Shown here: positions 15,803 through 24,370 of the stretch, in pieces
Position numbering within the stretch: position 1 is the stretch's first letter
Layout: the number at the start of each line of letters is the position of its first letter
NCBI RefSeq assembly: GCF_965216485.1
Contig: NZ_OZ244162.1
Coordinates: 1,054,001 to 1,118,000, forward strand
Length of the DNA stretch: 64,000 bases
Origin: Algiphilus sp965216485
GTDB taxonomy: Bacteria; Pseudomonadota; Gammaproteobacteria; Nevskiales; Nevskiaceae
Direction of reading: 5' to 3'
The notes under the pieces: generated by a model
Told to the model about the DNA's origin: nothing
What the model saw: only the letters and a program-made list of their open reading frames with translations
Databases searched by the model: none
Position numbers and translations under genes: made by a program

Positions 15803-17608
15803 TTAGTCCGCGGCCTCGTCGGCCCTCCCGCTGCTGCGTCCATCGCGTTCGCTCGTCGTATCGTGTCCGCTGCGAACATCTTCTGCAAACAGTTGCTTGA
15901 GTTCCTCGGTGGCGTCCATGGTCGTGCGCCGGTAGGCTTCGGCATCGCGCCAGACCAGAGCCTGACGCTCCAGCGTACGCGCGTCATGCTGGCGGAAGCG
16001 ATGGACGGATTCGGTGGCCTCGGCGTCTTCCATGCCAAGCCGCATCAGCAGATGCCTCGCCATCCGAAGACTGGAATAGAGCGTGTCGCGCAACACGAAA
16101 TCGACGCCGCGTTCGCGTAGCCACAGTTCGTGATGGCGATTGGTCGCACGCGCCAAGATCGTGATGCCGGGACACACATTGCGTACCTGCTCGACGATGG
16201 TCAACGAGGGTTCAATCTCGCCGACGGCCACGACGATGGCGCGCGCCTTCGGCACGTCCGCCGCACGCAGCACCTCTGGCTGGGTCGCGTCGCCGTAGTA
16301 GATTTTGTTGCCGTATTGCCGGACAAAGTCGACGTGATGCGGATTGATCTCCAGTGCGGTGAATGGGATGTGCCGCATGGCGAGCACGCGGGCCACGATC
16401 TGTCCCACCCGGCCGAAACCGGCGATCACCACCGGCGGCTGATCCTGATCAATGGCGTCGAAGGGGCGGCTATCGGTCTCCTCCCTGAGCAGACGGTCGC
16501 CCAAGGCCACTAGCAGGGGCGTCAATGCCATCGACAGGCTCACGACGAGTACCGCCATGTCCGCCAGATGGGGCGCCATCAGGCCACCGCTGACGCCGGC
16601 CGTGAGCAGTACGAAGGCGAATTCGCCGCCCTGTGCCAGCACCAGCGCGGTGCGCATCGCTTCGGCATTGCGCAGTCCATGCAGCCGTGCCAGGGGGAAG
16701 ATCACAGCCGCCTTCAAAGCCATCAGACCGAGGGTGAGCGCCCCGACGGTCACCGGGGCAGAGGCGAGCAGACCGAGATCCACCGTCATGCCGACCGCCA
16801 TGAAGAAAAGCCCGAGCAGCAGGCCCTTGAAGGGATTGACGTCGGCCTCGAGCTGGTGGCGATACTCCGAATCAGCCACCATCATCCCGGCAACGAAGGC
16901 GCCCAGACCCATCGAAAGGCCGGCGCCTTGGAAGGCCACTGCAGCGCCCACGACCAGCGTCAACGCAGCCGCCGTGAAAAGCTCCTGCACCTTGGTGGCG
17001 GCGATGAAACGCAGCATCGGGCGCAGCAGGAAGCGCGCTGCTATGCAGCCCGCCAGCAGCAGTGCCAGCCAATGCCAGGACAGCGTGTGCGCAACCGAGG
17101 CACTGCCGAGCAGTGCAATGGCAACCAGGGCCGGGATGACCGCAACATCCTGAAGCAGCAGGGTGCCGAAGGCGGCACGTCCATGCGGGTGGTGCAGTCG
17201 CTTGCTCTCGCCGAGCAACTGCAAGACGAAGGCGGTACTCGACAGCGCCAGCGAAAAGCCGAGCAGAAGCGCGGAGGTCTGCCCGATCCCGAGCAGCATG
17301 AGGACGCCCGCGACCGCGGCGCTGCTTGCAATCACCTGGGCAGAACCAAGACCGAAAACCAAGCGCCGCATGACCCAAAGCCGGTGTGGCTGCAGCTCCA
17401 GCCCAATGACGAAAAGCAGAAACACGACCCCGATTTCGGCGAAGTGCAGCAACCCTTCCGCATCCCATTGCGGCAAAGGTTCAAGCTGTCCAAGAACCAA
17501 TCCGGCGACCAGATAGCCGAGCACTGAATTCATGCCCAGACGCTTGCAGATCGGCACGATGACGACGGCCGTGGCCAGAAAGACCAGGGTGGCGGTGAGA
17601 ATCCCCAT
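15803..17608 (-). CDS. Kef-type (CPA2) monovalent cation:proton antiporter with RCK domain
   Basis: 601 residues. The first ~385 form a 12-or-so-helix CPA2 membrane domain beginning ILTATLVFLATAVVIVPICK, with SMGLGAFVAGMMVADSEYRH as the ion-site region. This is followed by a TrkA-N/RCK nucleotide-binding domain (VVIAGFGRVGQIVARVLA, ~390, a GxGxxG motif) and a charged tail (~535–601). This matches KefB/KefC, glutathione-gated K+ efflux systems that protect against electrophiles. The quinone-reductase partner KefF/KefG is not adjacent, and I cannot tell KefB from KefC. The DUF815 ATPase follows on the same strand. Confidence 0.9.
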   Translation of the reverse strand: MGILTATLVFLATAVVIVPICKRLGMNSVLGYLVAGLVLGQLEPLPQWDAEGLLHFAEIGVVFLLFVIGLELQPHRLWVMRRLVFGLGSAQVIASSAAVAGVLMLLGIGQTSALLLGFSLALSSTAFVLQLLGESKRLHHPHGRAAFGTLLLQDVAVIPALVAIALLGSASVAHTLSWHWLALLLAGCIAARFLLRPMLRFIAATKVQELFTAAALTLVVGAAVAFQGAGLSMGLGAFVAGMMVADSEYRHQLEADVNPFKGLLLGLFFMAVGMTVDLGLLASAPVTVGALTLGLMALKAAVIFPLARLHGLRNAEAMRTALVLAQGGEFAFVLLTAGVSGGLMAPHLADMAVLVVSLSMALTPLLVALGDRLLREETDSRPFDAIDQDQPPVVIAGFGRVGQIVARVLAMRHIPFTALEINPHHVDFVRQYGNKIYYGDATQPEVLRAADVPKARAIVVAVGEIEPSLTIVEQVRNVCPGITILARATNRHHELWLRERGVDFVLRDTLYSSLRMARHLLMRLGMEDAEATESVHRFRQHDARTLERQALVWRDAEAYRRTTMDATEELKQLFAEDVRSGHDTTSERDGRSSGRADEAAD

Positions 17609-17938
17609 GCGCTAAGCCTAGCGCCTCCCCGTCGAAGCGACACACGCCGCAGCCTGCGCATGATGGGGCTCGCGGTCATTCGTTCGGACAATCCGGGATG
17701 CGCCCGATTGCGCAGCGCCCAGATCCAGATGCCCTGGGCGGGTCTTGGCCGCGGCTCGCGGTGACTCGCTTTTCCGCGTTTGGCGGTCGAGTCCTGCCAT
17801 TTGTCGCGCTTCGTGTATCGGTTGGAGCCAACTTCGCGAAGGCTGAGCGCATGATGCGGTGTCTGCTGGTCAGATGCATCGCAACGGCCAATCGCCACAA
17901 GCAATGCCGTTGGTGCAACGGAAAAGTGAGGGAAGGGC
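17609..17938. other. 330-bp intergenic region between divergent kef-type and GGDEF genes
   Basis: The open frames here lack plausible starts, ribosome sites or recognisable protein features, and I find no convincing inverted repeat or tRNA. It must hold the promoters of both flanking genes, but I cannot place them with confidence. Confidence 0.5.
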
Positions 17939-19018
17939 GTGACAGTGCAGGATGAAATGGCCCACAGCGCAAGGCTGATGCGGCTGGCTCTGCCCGAGAT
18001 GGCGCGCCACGGCTGCGCCATGGACCCGCTCAACTACACCGTTTGGTATACCCATGTGTCAGGGCGTATACCTGCCTTATCGGAGGAACTGCGTGCGTAC
18101 CTGGCGGCGCAGGACCGTCTGAGCCGGCAGCAGGTGCAATCTCTCTTCGACCGCTACATCAACGACCAGGAAGTTGAGGCCATTGAGCGTATGCGCCAGG
18201 ATCTGGCGGACGTAGTCGACGATGTGGCGCGCAACACGAACAGCTCGCGCGCGCAGGCGCACGCCTATGAGGAATCGCTGCAGGCCTACGTAGAGCAGTT
18301 TCAGGATGACGCATCCCTCGACCACTTTTCCGAGACATTGCAGGCCTTGCTCGGTGAGACGGCGGCGATGCGAAGCCAAGTGGATACTTTCGGTCAGCAT
18401 CTATCAACCACCGCCGATGAGGTCGAGCGCTTGCGCGAGGCGCTCGCTGTGGCTCGCGAGGAGTCCATCCGTGATGCCTTGACCGGGCTCGCCAACCGTC
18501 GGGGCTTCGACATCGCGCTGCGTACGGCACTGGATGCGGATCCCGGACGCAGTGATCGCGGTTGCTGTCTGCTGCTGCTCGATATCGACTTCTTCAAGCG
18601 CATCAATGACAGCTATGGGCACCCGCTTGGCGACCGCGTCATTGCCTCTGTGGCACGCGTATTGGCGCGCATGCTTGAGCCCGGTCAGACGGCCGCCCGT
18701 TACGGTGGCGAAGAATTCGCCGTGATTCTGCCCGACGCCACCCGTGGCCAGGCGCGTGCACTGGCAGAGCGCTTGCGCGCCGATGTCGCCCGCGGCCGCA
18801 TCAAGCAGCGCAACGGCAAGGCTATCGCACAGGTCACGGTGTCAGTCGGGGTTTGTGTGCCGCCAGTTCGGCGCACGCCGGACACTTATCTGGAGACGGC
18901 TGACAGGGCGCTCTACCAGTCCAAGCGCGAGGGGCGGAATCGAGTCTCGATTCTGCCGGCCTCGGCGCAGGCTAGCGGCAACGAGAGCGAGGCGGCGACG
19001 GAACGCCGCACCGCCTGA
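17939..19018 (+). CDS. Diguanylate cyclase (GGDEF) without I-site
   Basis: 359 residues from GTG 17939, preceded by GAGGGAAGG. The N-terminal ~160 residues are helical and carry a region common in soluble GGDEF proteins (MDPLNYTVWYTHVSGRIPAL at ~27). They have no sensor domain I can name and no membrane segment. The GGDEF domain (~185–345) starts DALTGLANRRGFD and has an intact active site RYGGEEF, with DIDFFKRINDSYGHPLGD for Mg/GTP. The position of the inhibitory I-site, normally RxxD five residues before the motif, reads EPGQ, so product inhibition is probably lost. It makes c-di-GMP in the cytoplasm. Confidence 0.93.
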   Translation: MTVQDEMAHSARLMRLALPEMARHGCAMDPLNYTVWYTHVSGRIPALSEELRAYLAAQDRLSRQQVQSLFDRYINDQEVEAIERMRQDLADVVDDVARNTNSSRAQAHAYEESLQAYVEQFQDDASLDHFSETLQALLGETAAMRSQVDTFGQHLSTTADEVERLREALAVAREESIRDALTGLANRRGFDIALRTALDADPGRSDRGCCLLLLDIDFFKRINDSYGHPLGDRVIASVARVLARMLEPGQTAARYGGEEFAVILPDATRGQARALAERLRADVARGRIKQRNGKAIAQVTVSVGVCVPPVRRTPDTYLETADRALYQSKREGRNRVSILPASAQASGNESEAATERRTA

Positions 19019-19022
19019 AGCC

Positions 19023-19048
19023 GGCACCGGCGCGCAGGCGCCGATGCC
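19023..19048. terminator. Stem-loop between convergent GGDEF gene and ettA, no U-tract
   Basis: GGCA-C-CGGCGC pairs with GCGCCG-A-TGCC around the loop GCAG (11 positions, one mismatch). It begins 5 bp after the GGDEF stop and 14 bp before the end of ettA. No T run is seen. Confidence 0.45.
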
Positions 19049-19061
19049 AGGTCGCCCATGC

Positions 19062-20726
19062 TCAGGCCAGCTTGCGGTGCTGGGAGCGACGGTTGACACC
19101 GGGTTCGCGGCCCACCCGTCGGCGGAAGTCCTCCTCGTACTCCTGATAATTGCCTTCCCGGAAGACAATCTCTCCGGAATCCTCGAAGGCCATGATGTGC
19201 GTGGCGATACGATCCAGGAACCAGCGGTCGTGCGAAATCACCATGACGCAGCCCGGGAAATCGAGAATGGCTTCCTCCAGCGCGCGCAGGGTTTCGACAT
19301 CAAGATCGTTGGTCGGCTCGTCCAGCAGCAACAGGTTGCCACCCTCGAGCAGCAACTTGGCGAGATGCAGGCGATTGCGTTCGCCGCCGGAGAGGTCGCC
19401 GATGCGCTTCTGCTGGTCTGCTCCCTTGAAATTGAAGCGGCCGATGTAGGCCCGCGCCGGCATCTCGAAGTTGCCGATGCGCAGAATGTCATTTCCACCC
19501 GAGATTTCCTCGAAGACGGTCTTGCCGTCATCGAGCGAATCGCGTGACTGATTGACGTAGGCGAGCTTGACCGTCTCACCGACGCGCAAGGTGCCACTGT
19601 CGGGTTGTTCCTCGCCGCTGATCATACGGAACAGGGTGGTCTTGCCGCGCCCGTTGGCCCCCACGATGCCGACAATCGCTCCTTTGGGGACCCTGAATGA
19701 GAGGTTCTCGTAAAGAGTACGGTCGCCATAGCGCTTGGCGATGGCATCGGCCTCGACCACGACGTCGCCAAGGCGCGGGCCGGGCGGAATGTAGATTTCC
19801 TTGGTTTCCGCGCGCTTCTGGAATTCTTGGCTGGACATCTCCTCGAAAGCCTTCAGGCGCGCCTTCGATTTGCTCTGACGGCCCTTGGCGTTGGAACGGA
19901 CCCATTCCAGCTCCTGCTCCATCGCCTTGCGCTTGGCATCCTCCTGCTTCTCTTCGTTGGCCAGGCGCTTTTCCTTCTGCTCCAGCCAGGAGGAATAGTT
20001 GCCCTGCCAGGGGATGCCATGGCCACGGTCGAGTTCCAGGATCCAGCCAGCGACGTTGTCGAGGAAGTAGCGGTCGTGGGTGACGGCCACCACGGTGCCG
20101 TCGAAATCGTGCAGGAAGCGCTCCAGCCAGGCTACGGACTCGGCGTCGAGGTGGTTGGTCGGCTCGTCCAGCAGCAGCATGTCCGGCTTGGACAGTAGCA
20201 ACCGGCAAAGTGCCACACGGCGCCGCTCGCCACCGGAAAGGGTATCCACCGTGGTCTCCCAGGGCGGCAGATTCAATGCTTCCGCGGCCTTGTTGAGCAT
20301 GACATCAAGCTCCCAACCGCCGGCGGCATCGATCTTCTCCTGCAGTTCGCCCTGACGCGCGATGAGTGCGTCGAAATCTGCGTCCGGGTCCTCGAAACCC
20401 TTGGTCACGGTCTCGAACTCGGCCAGCCATTGGGCCAGTTCACCGACGCCGTCGAGTACATTGCCGCGCACGTTTTTGGACGGGTCGAGCTGTGGTTCCT
20501 GTGGAAGGTAGCCCACCTTGATACCCGGCTGCGGTCGCGCCTCGCCGTGGTATTCCTTGTCCACGCCGGCCATGATCCTGAGCAGTGTGGACTTGCCCGC
20601 GCCGTTGTAGCCGAGAACGCCGATCTTGGCGCCCGGGAAGAAGGACAGCGAGATATCGCGCAGGATCTGCTTGCGGGGTGGGATGGTCTTGCCCACGCCA
20701 TTCATCGTGAAGACGTATTGCGCCAT
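19062..20726 (-). CDS. ettA: EttA, ABC-F energy-dependent translational throttle
   Basis: 554 residues from ATG 20726 (MAQYVFTMNGVGKTIPPRKQ), matching E. coli EttA at 555; an upstream in-frame ATG adds a tail outside the family. Two ATPase cassettes are intact: Walker A GYNGAGKST and GANGRGKTT, signature LSGGERRRVAL and LSGGERNRLHL, Walker B LLLDEPTNHLD and LLLDEPTNDLD. The linker between them is the long charged helix of ABC-F proteins. The second cassette is preceded by IYIPPGPRLGD. EttA binds the ribosomal E site and controls initiation by ATP/ADP ratio. There are no membrane segments. Confidence 0.95.
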   Translation of the reverse strand: MAQYVFTMNGVGKTIPPRKQILRDISLSFFPGAKIGVLGYNGAGKSTLLRIMAGVDKEYHGEARPQPGIKVGYLPQEPQLDPSKNVRGNVLDGVGELAQWLAEFETVTKGFEDPDADFDALIARQGELQEKIDAAGGWELDVMLNKAAEALNLPPWETTVDTLSGGERRRVALCRLLLSKPDMLLLDEPTNHLDAESVAWLERFLHDFDGTVVAVTHDRYFLDNVAGWILELDRGHGIPWQGNYSSWLEQKEKRLANEEKQEDAKRKAMEQELEWVRSNAKGRQSKSKARLKAFEEMSSQEFQKRAETKEIYIPPGPRLGDVVVEADAIAKRYGDRTLYENLSFRVPKGAIVGIVGANGRGKTTLFRMISGEEQPDSGTLRVGETVKLAYVNQSRDSLDDGKTVFEEISGGNDILRIGNFEMPARAYIGRFNFKGADQQKRIGDLSGGERNRLHLAKLLLEGGNLLLLDEPTNDLDVETLRALEEAILDFPGCVMVISHDRWFLDRIATHIMAFEDSGEIVFREGNYQEYEEDFRRRVGREPGVNRRSQHRKLA

Positions 20727-20837
20727 GGAGGGAGCGTGCTCTGGTAGTGGATGGCAGTCGCGCATTATCCGCGAGGCGGGGCATTGCGTGCCAGGAGCGC
20801 ATGCGGGGGCTGTTGATCCCCCGCGGCTGGGCGCTGC

Positions 20838-21338
20838 TCAGCCCCTACCGTGGCAGCTTGCGACCCCGTCGCGGTGGGCATACAGCCAGCGCAATGCGCG
20901 CGTGTGGCGCAGGTTCGCCGCGCGACACATCCAGTAGGTGGCGTGTTCCGGACTGGCGCCGGGAACGCGCTTCGCGGCATGGAGCACGCCCGCGTTGTAC
21001 GCCGCCGGAGCAAAGCCGGCTGCGGCGGCCGCGGTGTACCAGAGCAAGGCAGCCTGCGGCTGGGGAACGCCATGCACCGCGCCTGTCATATAGGCTACGG
21101 CCAGGTTGTACTGCGCCTTGGCGTCGCCGTTGGCGGCTGCCCGCCGCAGCAGACGCGCGCCGCGCTCCTGCCCACGCATGACCAGCTGCGTACCCAAGGC
21201 GCGCGCATTCTGCGCCATCGCCTGCTCGAAGGATGGGCTCTGCGCATGCAGCCTTGGCGCACTGCACGCGAGTGCCACAAGCAGTATCAGTGCGTACGCC
21301 AGACCGCCGCGGGCGGAGGAATCTGTGTGTGTCGGCAT
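20838..21338 (-). CDS. Secreted Sel1-repeat protein
   Basis: 166 residues from ATG 21338, with GGAAAG 4 nt upstream; the frame is open further but has no signal peptide there. An N-terminal signal (LAYALILLVALACSAPRLHA) is cleaved near AQS. The mature protein has two Sel1-like (TPR-related) units: GARLLRRAAANGDAKAQYNLAVAYMTG split at ~85–111, and AALLWYTAAAAAGFAPAAYNAG. Such proteins mediate protein contacts in the periplasm. It stands alone, and the repeat array lies in its upstream region. A nearby inverted repeat could be its operator. Confidence 0.75.
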   Translation of the reverse strand: MPTHTDSSARGGLAYALILLVALACSAPRLHAQSPSFEQAMAQNARALGTQLVMRGQERGARLLRRAAANGDAKAQYNLAVAYMTGAVHGVPQPQAALLWYTAAAAAGFAPAAYNAGVLHAAKRVPGASPEHATYWMCRAANLRHTRALRWLYAHRDGVASCHGRG

Positions 21339-21382
21339 GATCTTTCCAACGTGTTTGCCGTAATTTTGTGCATTGCAGCATA

Positions 21383-21401
21383 AACGCATGATGAATGCGT
21401 T
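21383..21401. promoter_or_regulatory. Inverted repeat upstream of the Sel1 gene
   Basis: AACGCAT-GATGA-ATGCGTT: perfect 7-bp arms with a 5-bp spacer, 45 bp before the Sel1-repeat start codon. Size and position suit a dimeric regulator, but no regulator gene is adjacent. Confidence 0.35.
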
Positions 21402-21662
21402 GCCATCAGCCTGCCGGCGCGGCGAACACAGGGCGCAGCGCGGCAGATTGCCGGTTGCGGAACGGCGACGAGCGTGCATCGCGCCTTCGATCGCATTCGC
21501 GTTGAAGGGGTGGCGTGGACGACGCGGGAGGCGCCAAGGATGACCCACGCCGTGGCGCTGAAGAACGGGGTGGCAGCAGGGATCGCGCTAGGTCCGCCGG
21601 ACTTCCAGCCTTCCTGCCTTGAAAGCCTCAGAGGGGGGAGGCACTCAGTGGGCCGATGGCCT

Positions 21663-22133
21663 CACTAGGCTCGCGCGTCCTGTGCTCGCCAAGTGACCCC
21701 GGCTCGGGCCGTCCTGGCCCGAGCGTTCGCCCTCTCAAACGTGCCACTGGCGGGTTGATGGGGACACCGCCCGGTTGGGTCGGTGGGCGTCACTAGGTTC
21801 GCGCGTCCTGCGCTCGCCAAGTGACCCCGGCTCGGGCCGTCCTGGCCCGAGCGTTCGCCCTCTCGAAGGTGCCACTGGCGGGTTGATGGGGACACCGCCC
21901 CGTTGGGTCGGTGGGCGTCACTAGGCTCGCGCGTCCTGTGCTCGCCAAGTGACCCCGGCTCGGGCCGTCCTGGCCCGAGCGTTCGCCCTCTCGAAGGTGC
22001 CACTGGCGGGTTGATGGGGACACCGCCCCGTTGGGTCGGTGGGCGTCACTAGGCTCGCGCGTCCTGTGCTCGCCAAGTGACCCCGGCTCGGGCCGTCCTG
22101 GCCCGAGCGTTCGCCCCCTCAAACGTGCCACTG
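21663..22133. repeat. 128-bp tandem repeat, 3.7 copies, with nested palindromes
   Basis: Copies start at 21663, 21791, 21919 and 22047 (CACTAGG...), a constant period of 128 bp; the last is partial (to about 22133). Each copy has a perfect 9-bp stem GCTCGGGCC-GTCCT-GGCCCGAGC. Each then carries an imperfect palindrome around GTGCCACTGGC, followed by GGGTTGATGGGGACACCGCC. Copies differ by few bases. Copies 2 and 3 share TCGAAGGTGCC where copies 1 and 4 have TCAAACGTGCC. The array lies between the Sel1 gene and mlaA and does not encode protein. Confidence 0.93.
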
Positions 22134-22149
22134 GCACGTTTGAGGGGGC
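22113..22149 (-). terminator. 37-nt perfect palindrome directly after mlaA
   Basis: Arms of 18 nt (22113–22130 and 22132–22149) are exact reverse complements around a single base. The palindrome abuts the mlaA stop codon (22150–22152) on the minus strand. It ends the repeat array, whose copies contain degenerate forms of the same palindrome. No T tract follows on the minus strand. The likely role is 3'-end formation for the mla operon. Confidence 0.6.
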
Positions 22150-22917
22150 TCACCCCCCAAAATCTTCGCGCCAGTTGTCGTCGTCTTCGAAGCCACCGTC
22201 TTCCAGATCTTCCTCACCGTAGTCGAGCGGCGGGGTACCGTCGTAGACGTCATTCAGGCGGCTCTCCAGGTAGACCGTCCGCAGGGCGACGTACTCGTCC
22301 ACCTGCTGTTCGAGGAAACCGTCCGCGGACAGGAGCTGGGCGCGACGATCAATCACGCCGACCGCAGTCAAGACATACTGGGTGCGCTCTTCGAACAAGC
22401 GCTCGGGGGTGCTGACGCCATCGGCGATCTGGCCGACCAGTCCACGATTGGTGCTCGGACCCAGAAAGGGCAGCATGAGGTACCAACCAGGCCCAACGCC
22501 CCAATAGCCGAGGGTCTGGCCAAAATCCTCGTCGTTTTCGACGAGCCCGACGGGGGTCGCGACGTCGACGAGGCCACCGAGGCCGGCGGTGGTGTTGATC
22601 AGAAAGCGGCCCGTGTCCCGGCCGGCCTGCGCGAACTTCCCCTGCAGCAGCGCATTCACGATGGTGACGGGATATCCCAGATTGCTCAGGAAGTTGTGCA
22701 CCCCCGAGCGGGCAGGCTGAGGGGTGACATCCACGTAGGTGCGCGCGATTGGGCGCAGGATGTAGCGATCCGCCGTCCGGTTGAAGGCGTAGATTTTTCG
22801 GTTGACCGGCTCCAGCGGATCGGCCGGCTCGTAGGCCGGCGTGTGGGCGCAACCAGCCAGCACCGCACTAATCAATAGGGAACAGCAGGCAGTGACGAGC
22901 TGGCGCGAGATGGGCAT
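22150..22917 (-). CDS. mlaA: MlaA/VacJ phospholipid-removal lipoprotein
   Basis: 255 residues. Lipobox VLAGC follows a short signal peptide. Then comes the family opening DPLEPVNRKIYAFNRTADRY, with PQPARSGVHNFLSNLGYPVT and a C-terminal half containing GYWGVGPGWYLMLPFLGPS, the ring of amphipathic helices that sits in the outer leaflet pore. MlaA removes misplaced phospholipid from the outer membrane and passes it to MlaC. The tail (~230–255) is very acidic. It is the last gene of mlaFEDCBA here, 18 bp after mlaB, whereas E. coli keeps mlaA elsewhere. Confidence 0.95.
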   Translation of the reverse strand: MPISRQLVTACCSLLISAVLAGCAHTPAYEPADPLEPVNRKIYAFNRTADRYILRPIARTYVDVTPQPARSGVHNFLSNLGYPVTIVNALLQGKFAQAGRDTGRFLINTTAGLGGLVDVATPVGLVENDEDFGQTLGYWGVGPGWYLMLPFLGPSTNRGLVGQIADGVSTPERLFEERTQYVLTAVGVIDRRAQLLSADGFLEQQVDEYVALRTVYLESRLNDVYDGTPPLDYGEEDLEDGGFEDDDNWREDFGG

Positions 22918-22935
22918 CGGGAGGTGTTGGTCGGC

Positions 22936-23178
22936 TTAGTGCGTGAGAATGGCGTCGACGCCATAGAGCGTCAACAGGCGCTGCAGCGCTTCTGGCGGAT
23001 TCCTGAGGGTCAGTGGTGCCCCATGACGACGTCGCCACTCCAGCAAGAGCGCGACGGCAGCACTGTCCGCCCGGCGGATGCCGGAGAGATCAACGACCCC
23101 GTCCTCAGGCCCCTTGGGATGCGCTCGCAACACCTCAGCAACCGTGTGCTGCGTCCATTCGCCCGTCGGCTGTATCAC
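22936..23178 (-). CDS. mlaB: MlaB, STAS-domain subunit of the Mla ABC transporter
   Basis: 80 residues from GTG 23178, whose GTGA overlaps the mlaC stop by 4 nt. A longer frame exists but upstream residues come from mlaC's sequence in another frame. The STAS core is seen as GVVDLSGIRRADSAAVALLLEWRRRH split at ~34–59, with the Asp-Ser-Ala-Ala turn that touches the ATPase MlaF. MlaB stabilises MlaF and regulates the MlaFEDB inner-membrane complex. Confidence 0.88.
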   Translation of the reverse strand: MIQPTGEWTQHTVAEVLRAHPKGPEDGVVDLSGIRRADSAAVALLLEWRRRHGAPLTLRNPPEALQRLLTLYGVDAILTH

Positions 23179-23891
23179 TGTCCGCCGCTGCTCCCCGTGG
23201 GGGATGTCTCGATGGTGCCGGACTCGAGCCTTTCGATCAGCGCGTCGAGTCCGTCCTCTCGGATGCGCTGGTTGAACTGAGCACGGAAGTTGGTGACAAG
23301 GCTGATGCCTTCCACACTGATGTCGTAAATCAGCCACTCGCCATCCACCTTGTGCATGACGAAGCTGATCGGGATCGGCTCGCCATCCTCGACCTTGAGG
23401 CGGGTGTCCACGGTGGCGCGCTCGGCGTCTTCGGCCATGCGCAACGGCAGGAACTCGGCCTCCACGCTGCTGTTGTACTGCAGCATGGCGTCGGCGTAAG
23501 TGCGCGTCAGCGTCTCCTTGAAGGCGGTGGCAAAGCGGCGGCGCTGTTCCGGTTCGGCTTGGCGTGCATGCCGACCGAGCACCAGTCGCGCGATGTAAGG
23601 CATGTCGAAATGCGGAATGATCTCGCGATCGATCATCGCGTAGAAGGCATCCTTGTCCTCGGTATAGGTTTCCGCGTTCTCCTGGATCAGGCCGCGCACC
23701 CGCTGCACGGCCTCGCGGACCACGACATCCGGGGCCTTGGCTTCACTGCCGGTCTCGGCTTCCGTGGTTGCTTCTGCGCTGGCAGCTGCGTCCTGGGCGG
23801 ACACGGTCAGCGGCATGCCGCTGCCAATCAGCGCGATCAGGGCGAGCAGTGCGCCCGCGGCGGGGAGAGAGAACGTCTTGTCATGGCTCAT
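23175..23891 (-). CDS. mlaC: MlaC, periplasmic phospholipid shuttle
   Basis: 238 residues with AAGGA 8 nt before the ATG. A signal peptide (LLALIALIGSGMPLTVSA) is followed by an Ala/Glu/Thr-rich linker of about 30 residues, longer than in E. coli MlaC. The MlaC/Ttg2D fold follows: YAMIDREIIPHFDMPYIARLVLG, RRRFATAFKETLTRTYADAM and GEWLIYDISVEGISLVTNFR split across ~95–215. It carries phospholipid between MlaA and MlaD. Its gene is 11 bp after mlaD. Confidence 0.95.
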   Translation of the reverse strand: MSHDKTFSLPAAGALLALIALIGSGMPLTVSAQDAAASAEATTEAETGSEAKAPDVVVREAVQRVRGLIQENAETYTEDKDAFYAMIDREIIPHFDMPYIARLVLGRHARQAEPEQRRRFATAFKETLTRTYADAMLQYNSSVEAEFLPLRMAEDAERATVDTRLKVEDGEPIPISFVMHKVDGEWLIYDISVEGISLVTNFRAQFNQRIREDGLDALIERLESGTIETSPTGSSGGQ

Positions 23892-23902
23892 GGTGATTTT
23901 CC

Positions 23903-24358
23903 TTACTGCGTCATGGATTCCAGCACACGGCCCACGAGGTTCTCGAGGACCAGGGCGTCCTGGGTCAAGGGCAGACGGTCCCCATCCTGCAGGGACTCCA
24001 TCGCGCCGCCCGGATTGATACCGATGTATTGCTCACCTAGCAGCCCCGAGGTGAGGATGCTGGCACCGCTGTCGGCGGGAAGATTGTCGTATTCGGCATG
24101 TATCTTCATGGTCACGCGTGCCGCAAAGGTTGTGTCATCGATTGCGATGTTGGTCACGCGTCCGATACGCACGCCCGATAGCGTCACTGCCGAGCCGCTA
24201 CGCAGGCCGCCGATGTTGTTGAAGTCGGCACTGACGGTATAGCCCTCTTCCGGGCCGCCGCTGTCCAGGCCGGCGACTCTGAAGGTGAGCAGAAACACGG
24301 CTGCAACACCGAGGACGAAAAACAGGCCAACCATGATCTCAATGGGTCTTGATGGCAT
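23903..24358 (-). CDS. mlaD: MlaD, MCE-domain substrate-binding subunit
   Basis: 151 residues. One N-terminal membrane helix (EIMVGLFFVLGVAAVFLLTF) anchors a single MCE domain: YTVSADFNNIGGLRSGSAVT, GVRIGRVTNI and LLGEQYIGINPGG. MlaD forms a hexameric ring above MlaE and hands lipid to MlaC. It is somewhat shorter than E. coli MlaD (183), lacking part of the C-terminal helix. The gene follows mlaE by 12 bp. Confidence 0.95.
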   Translation of the reverse strand: MPSRPIEIMVGLFFVLGVAAVFLLTFRVAGLDSGGPEEGYTVSADFNNIGGLRSGSAVTLSGVRIGRVTNIAIDDTTFAARVTMKIHAEYDNLPADSGASILTSGLLGEQYIGINPGGAMESLQDGDRLPLTQDALVLENLVGRVLESMTQ

Positions 24359-24370
24359 CCACTGCTCCCA

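Larger units (their letters stand above)
21339..22149. other. 811-bp non-coding region holding the tandem repeat array
   Basis: The part 21402–21662 shows nothing beyond a degenerate repeat edge (GTGGGCCGATGGCCTCACTAGG). From 21663 the region is repetitive. The open frames across the array are artefacts: the 128-bp period is not a multiple of three, so each copy changes frame. Confidence 0.7.

Noticed and set aside
17609..17938. Small ORF in the kef/GGDEF spacer (17698–17955)
   Set aside because: No ribosome site, it runs into the GGDEF start, and its composition does not look coding.
21663..22133. CRISPR array
   Set aside because: Repeats abut directly with no unique spacers, and no cas gene is present.
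21665..22137. Repetitive minus-strand frames across the tandem array
   Set aside because: The repeat period of 128 is not a multiple of three, so the same DNA is read in different frames; no ribosome sites.
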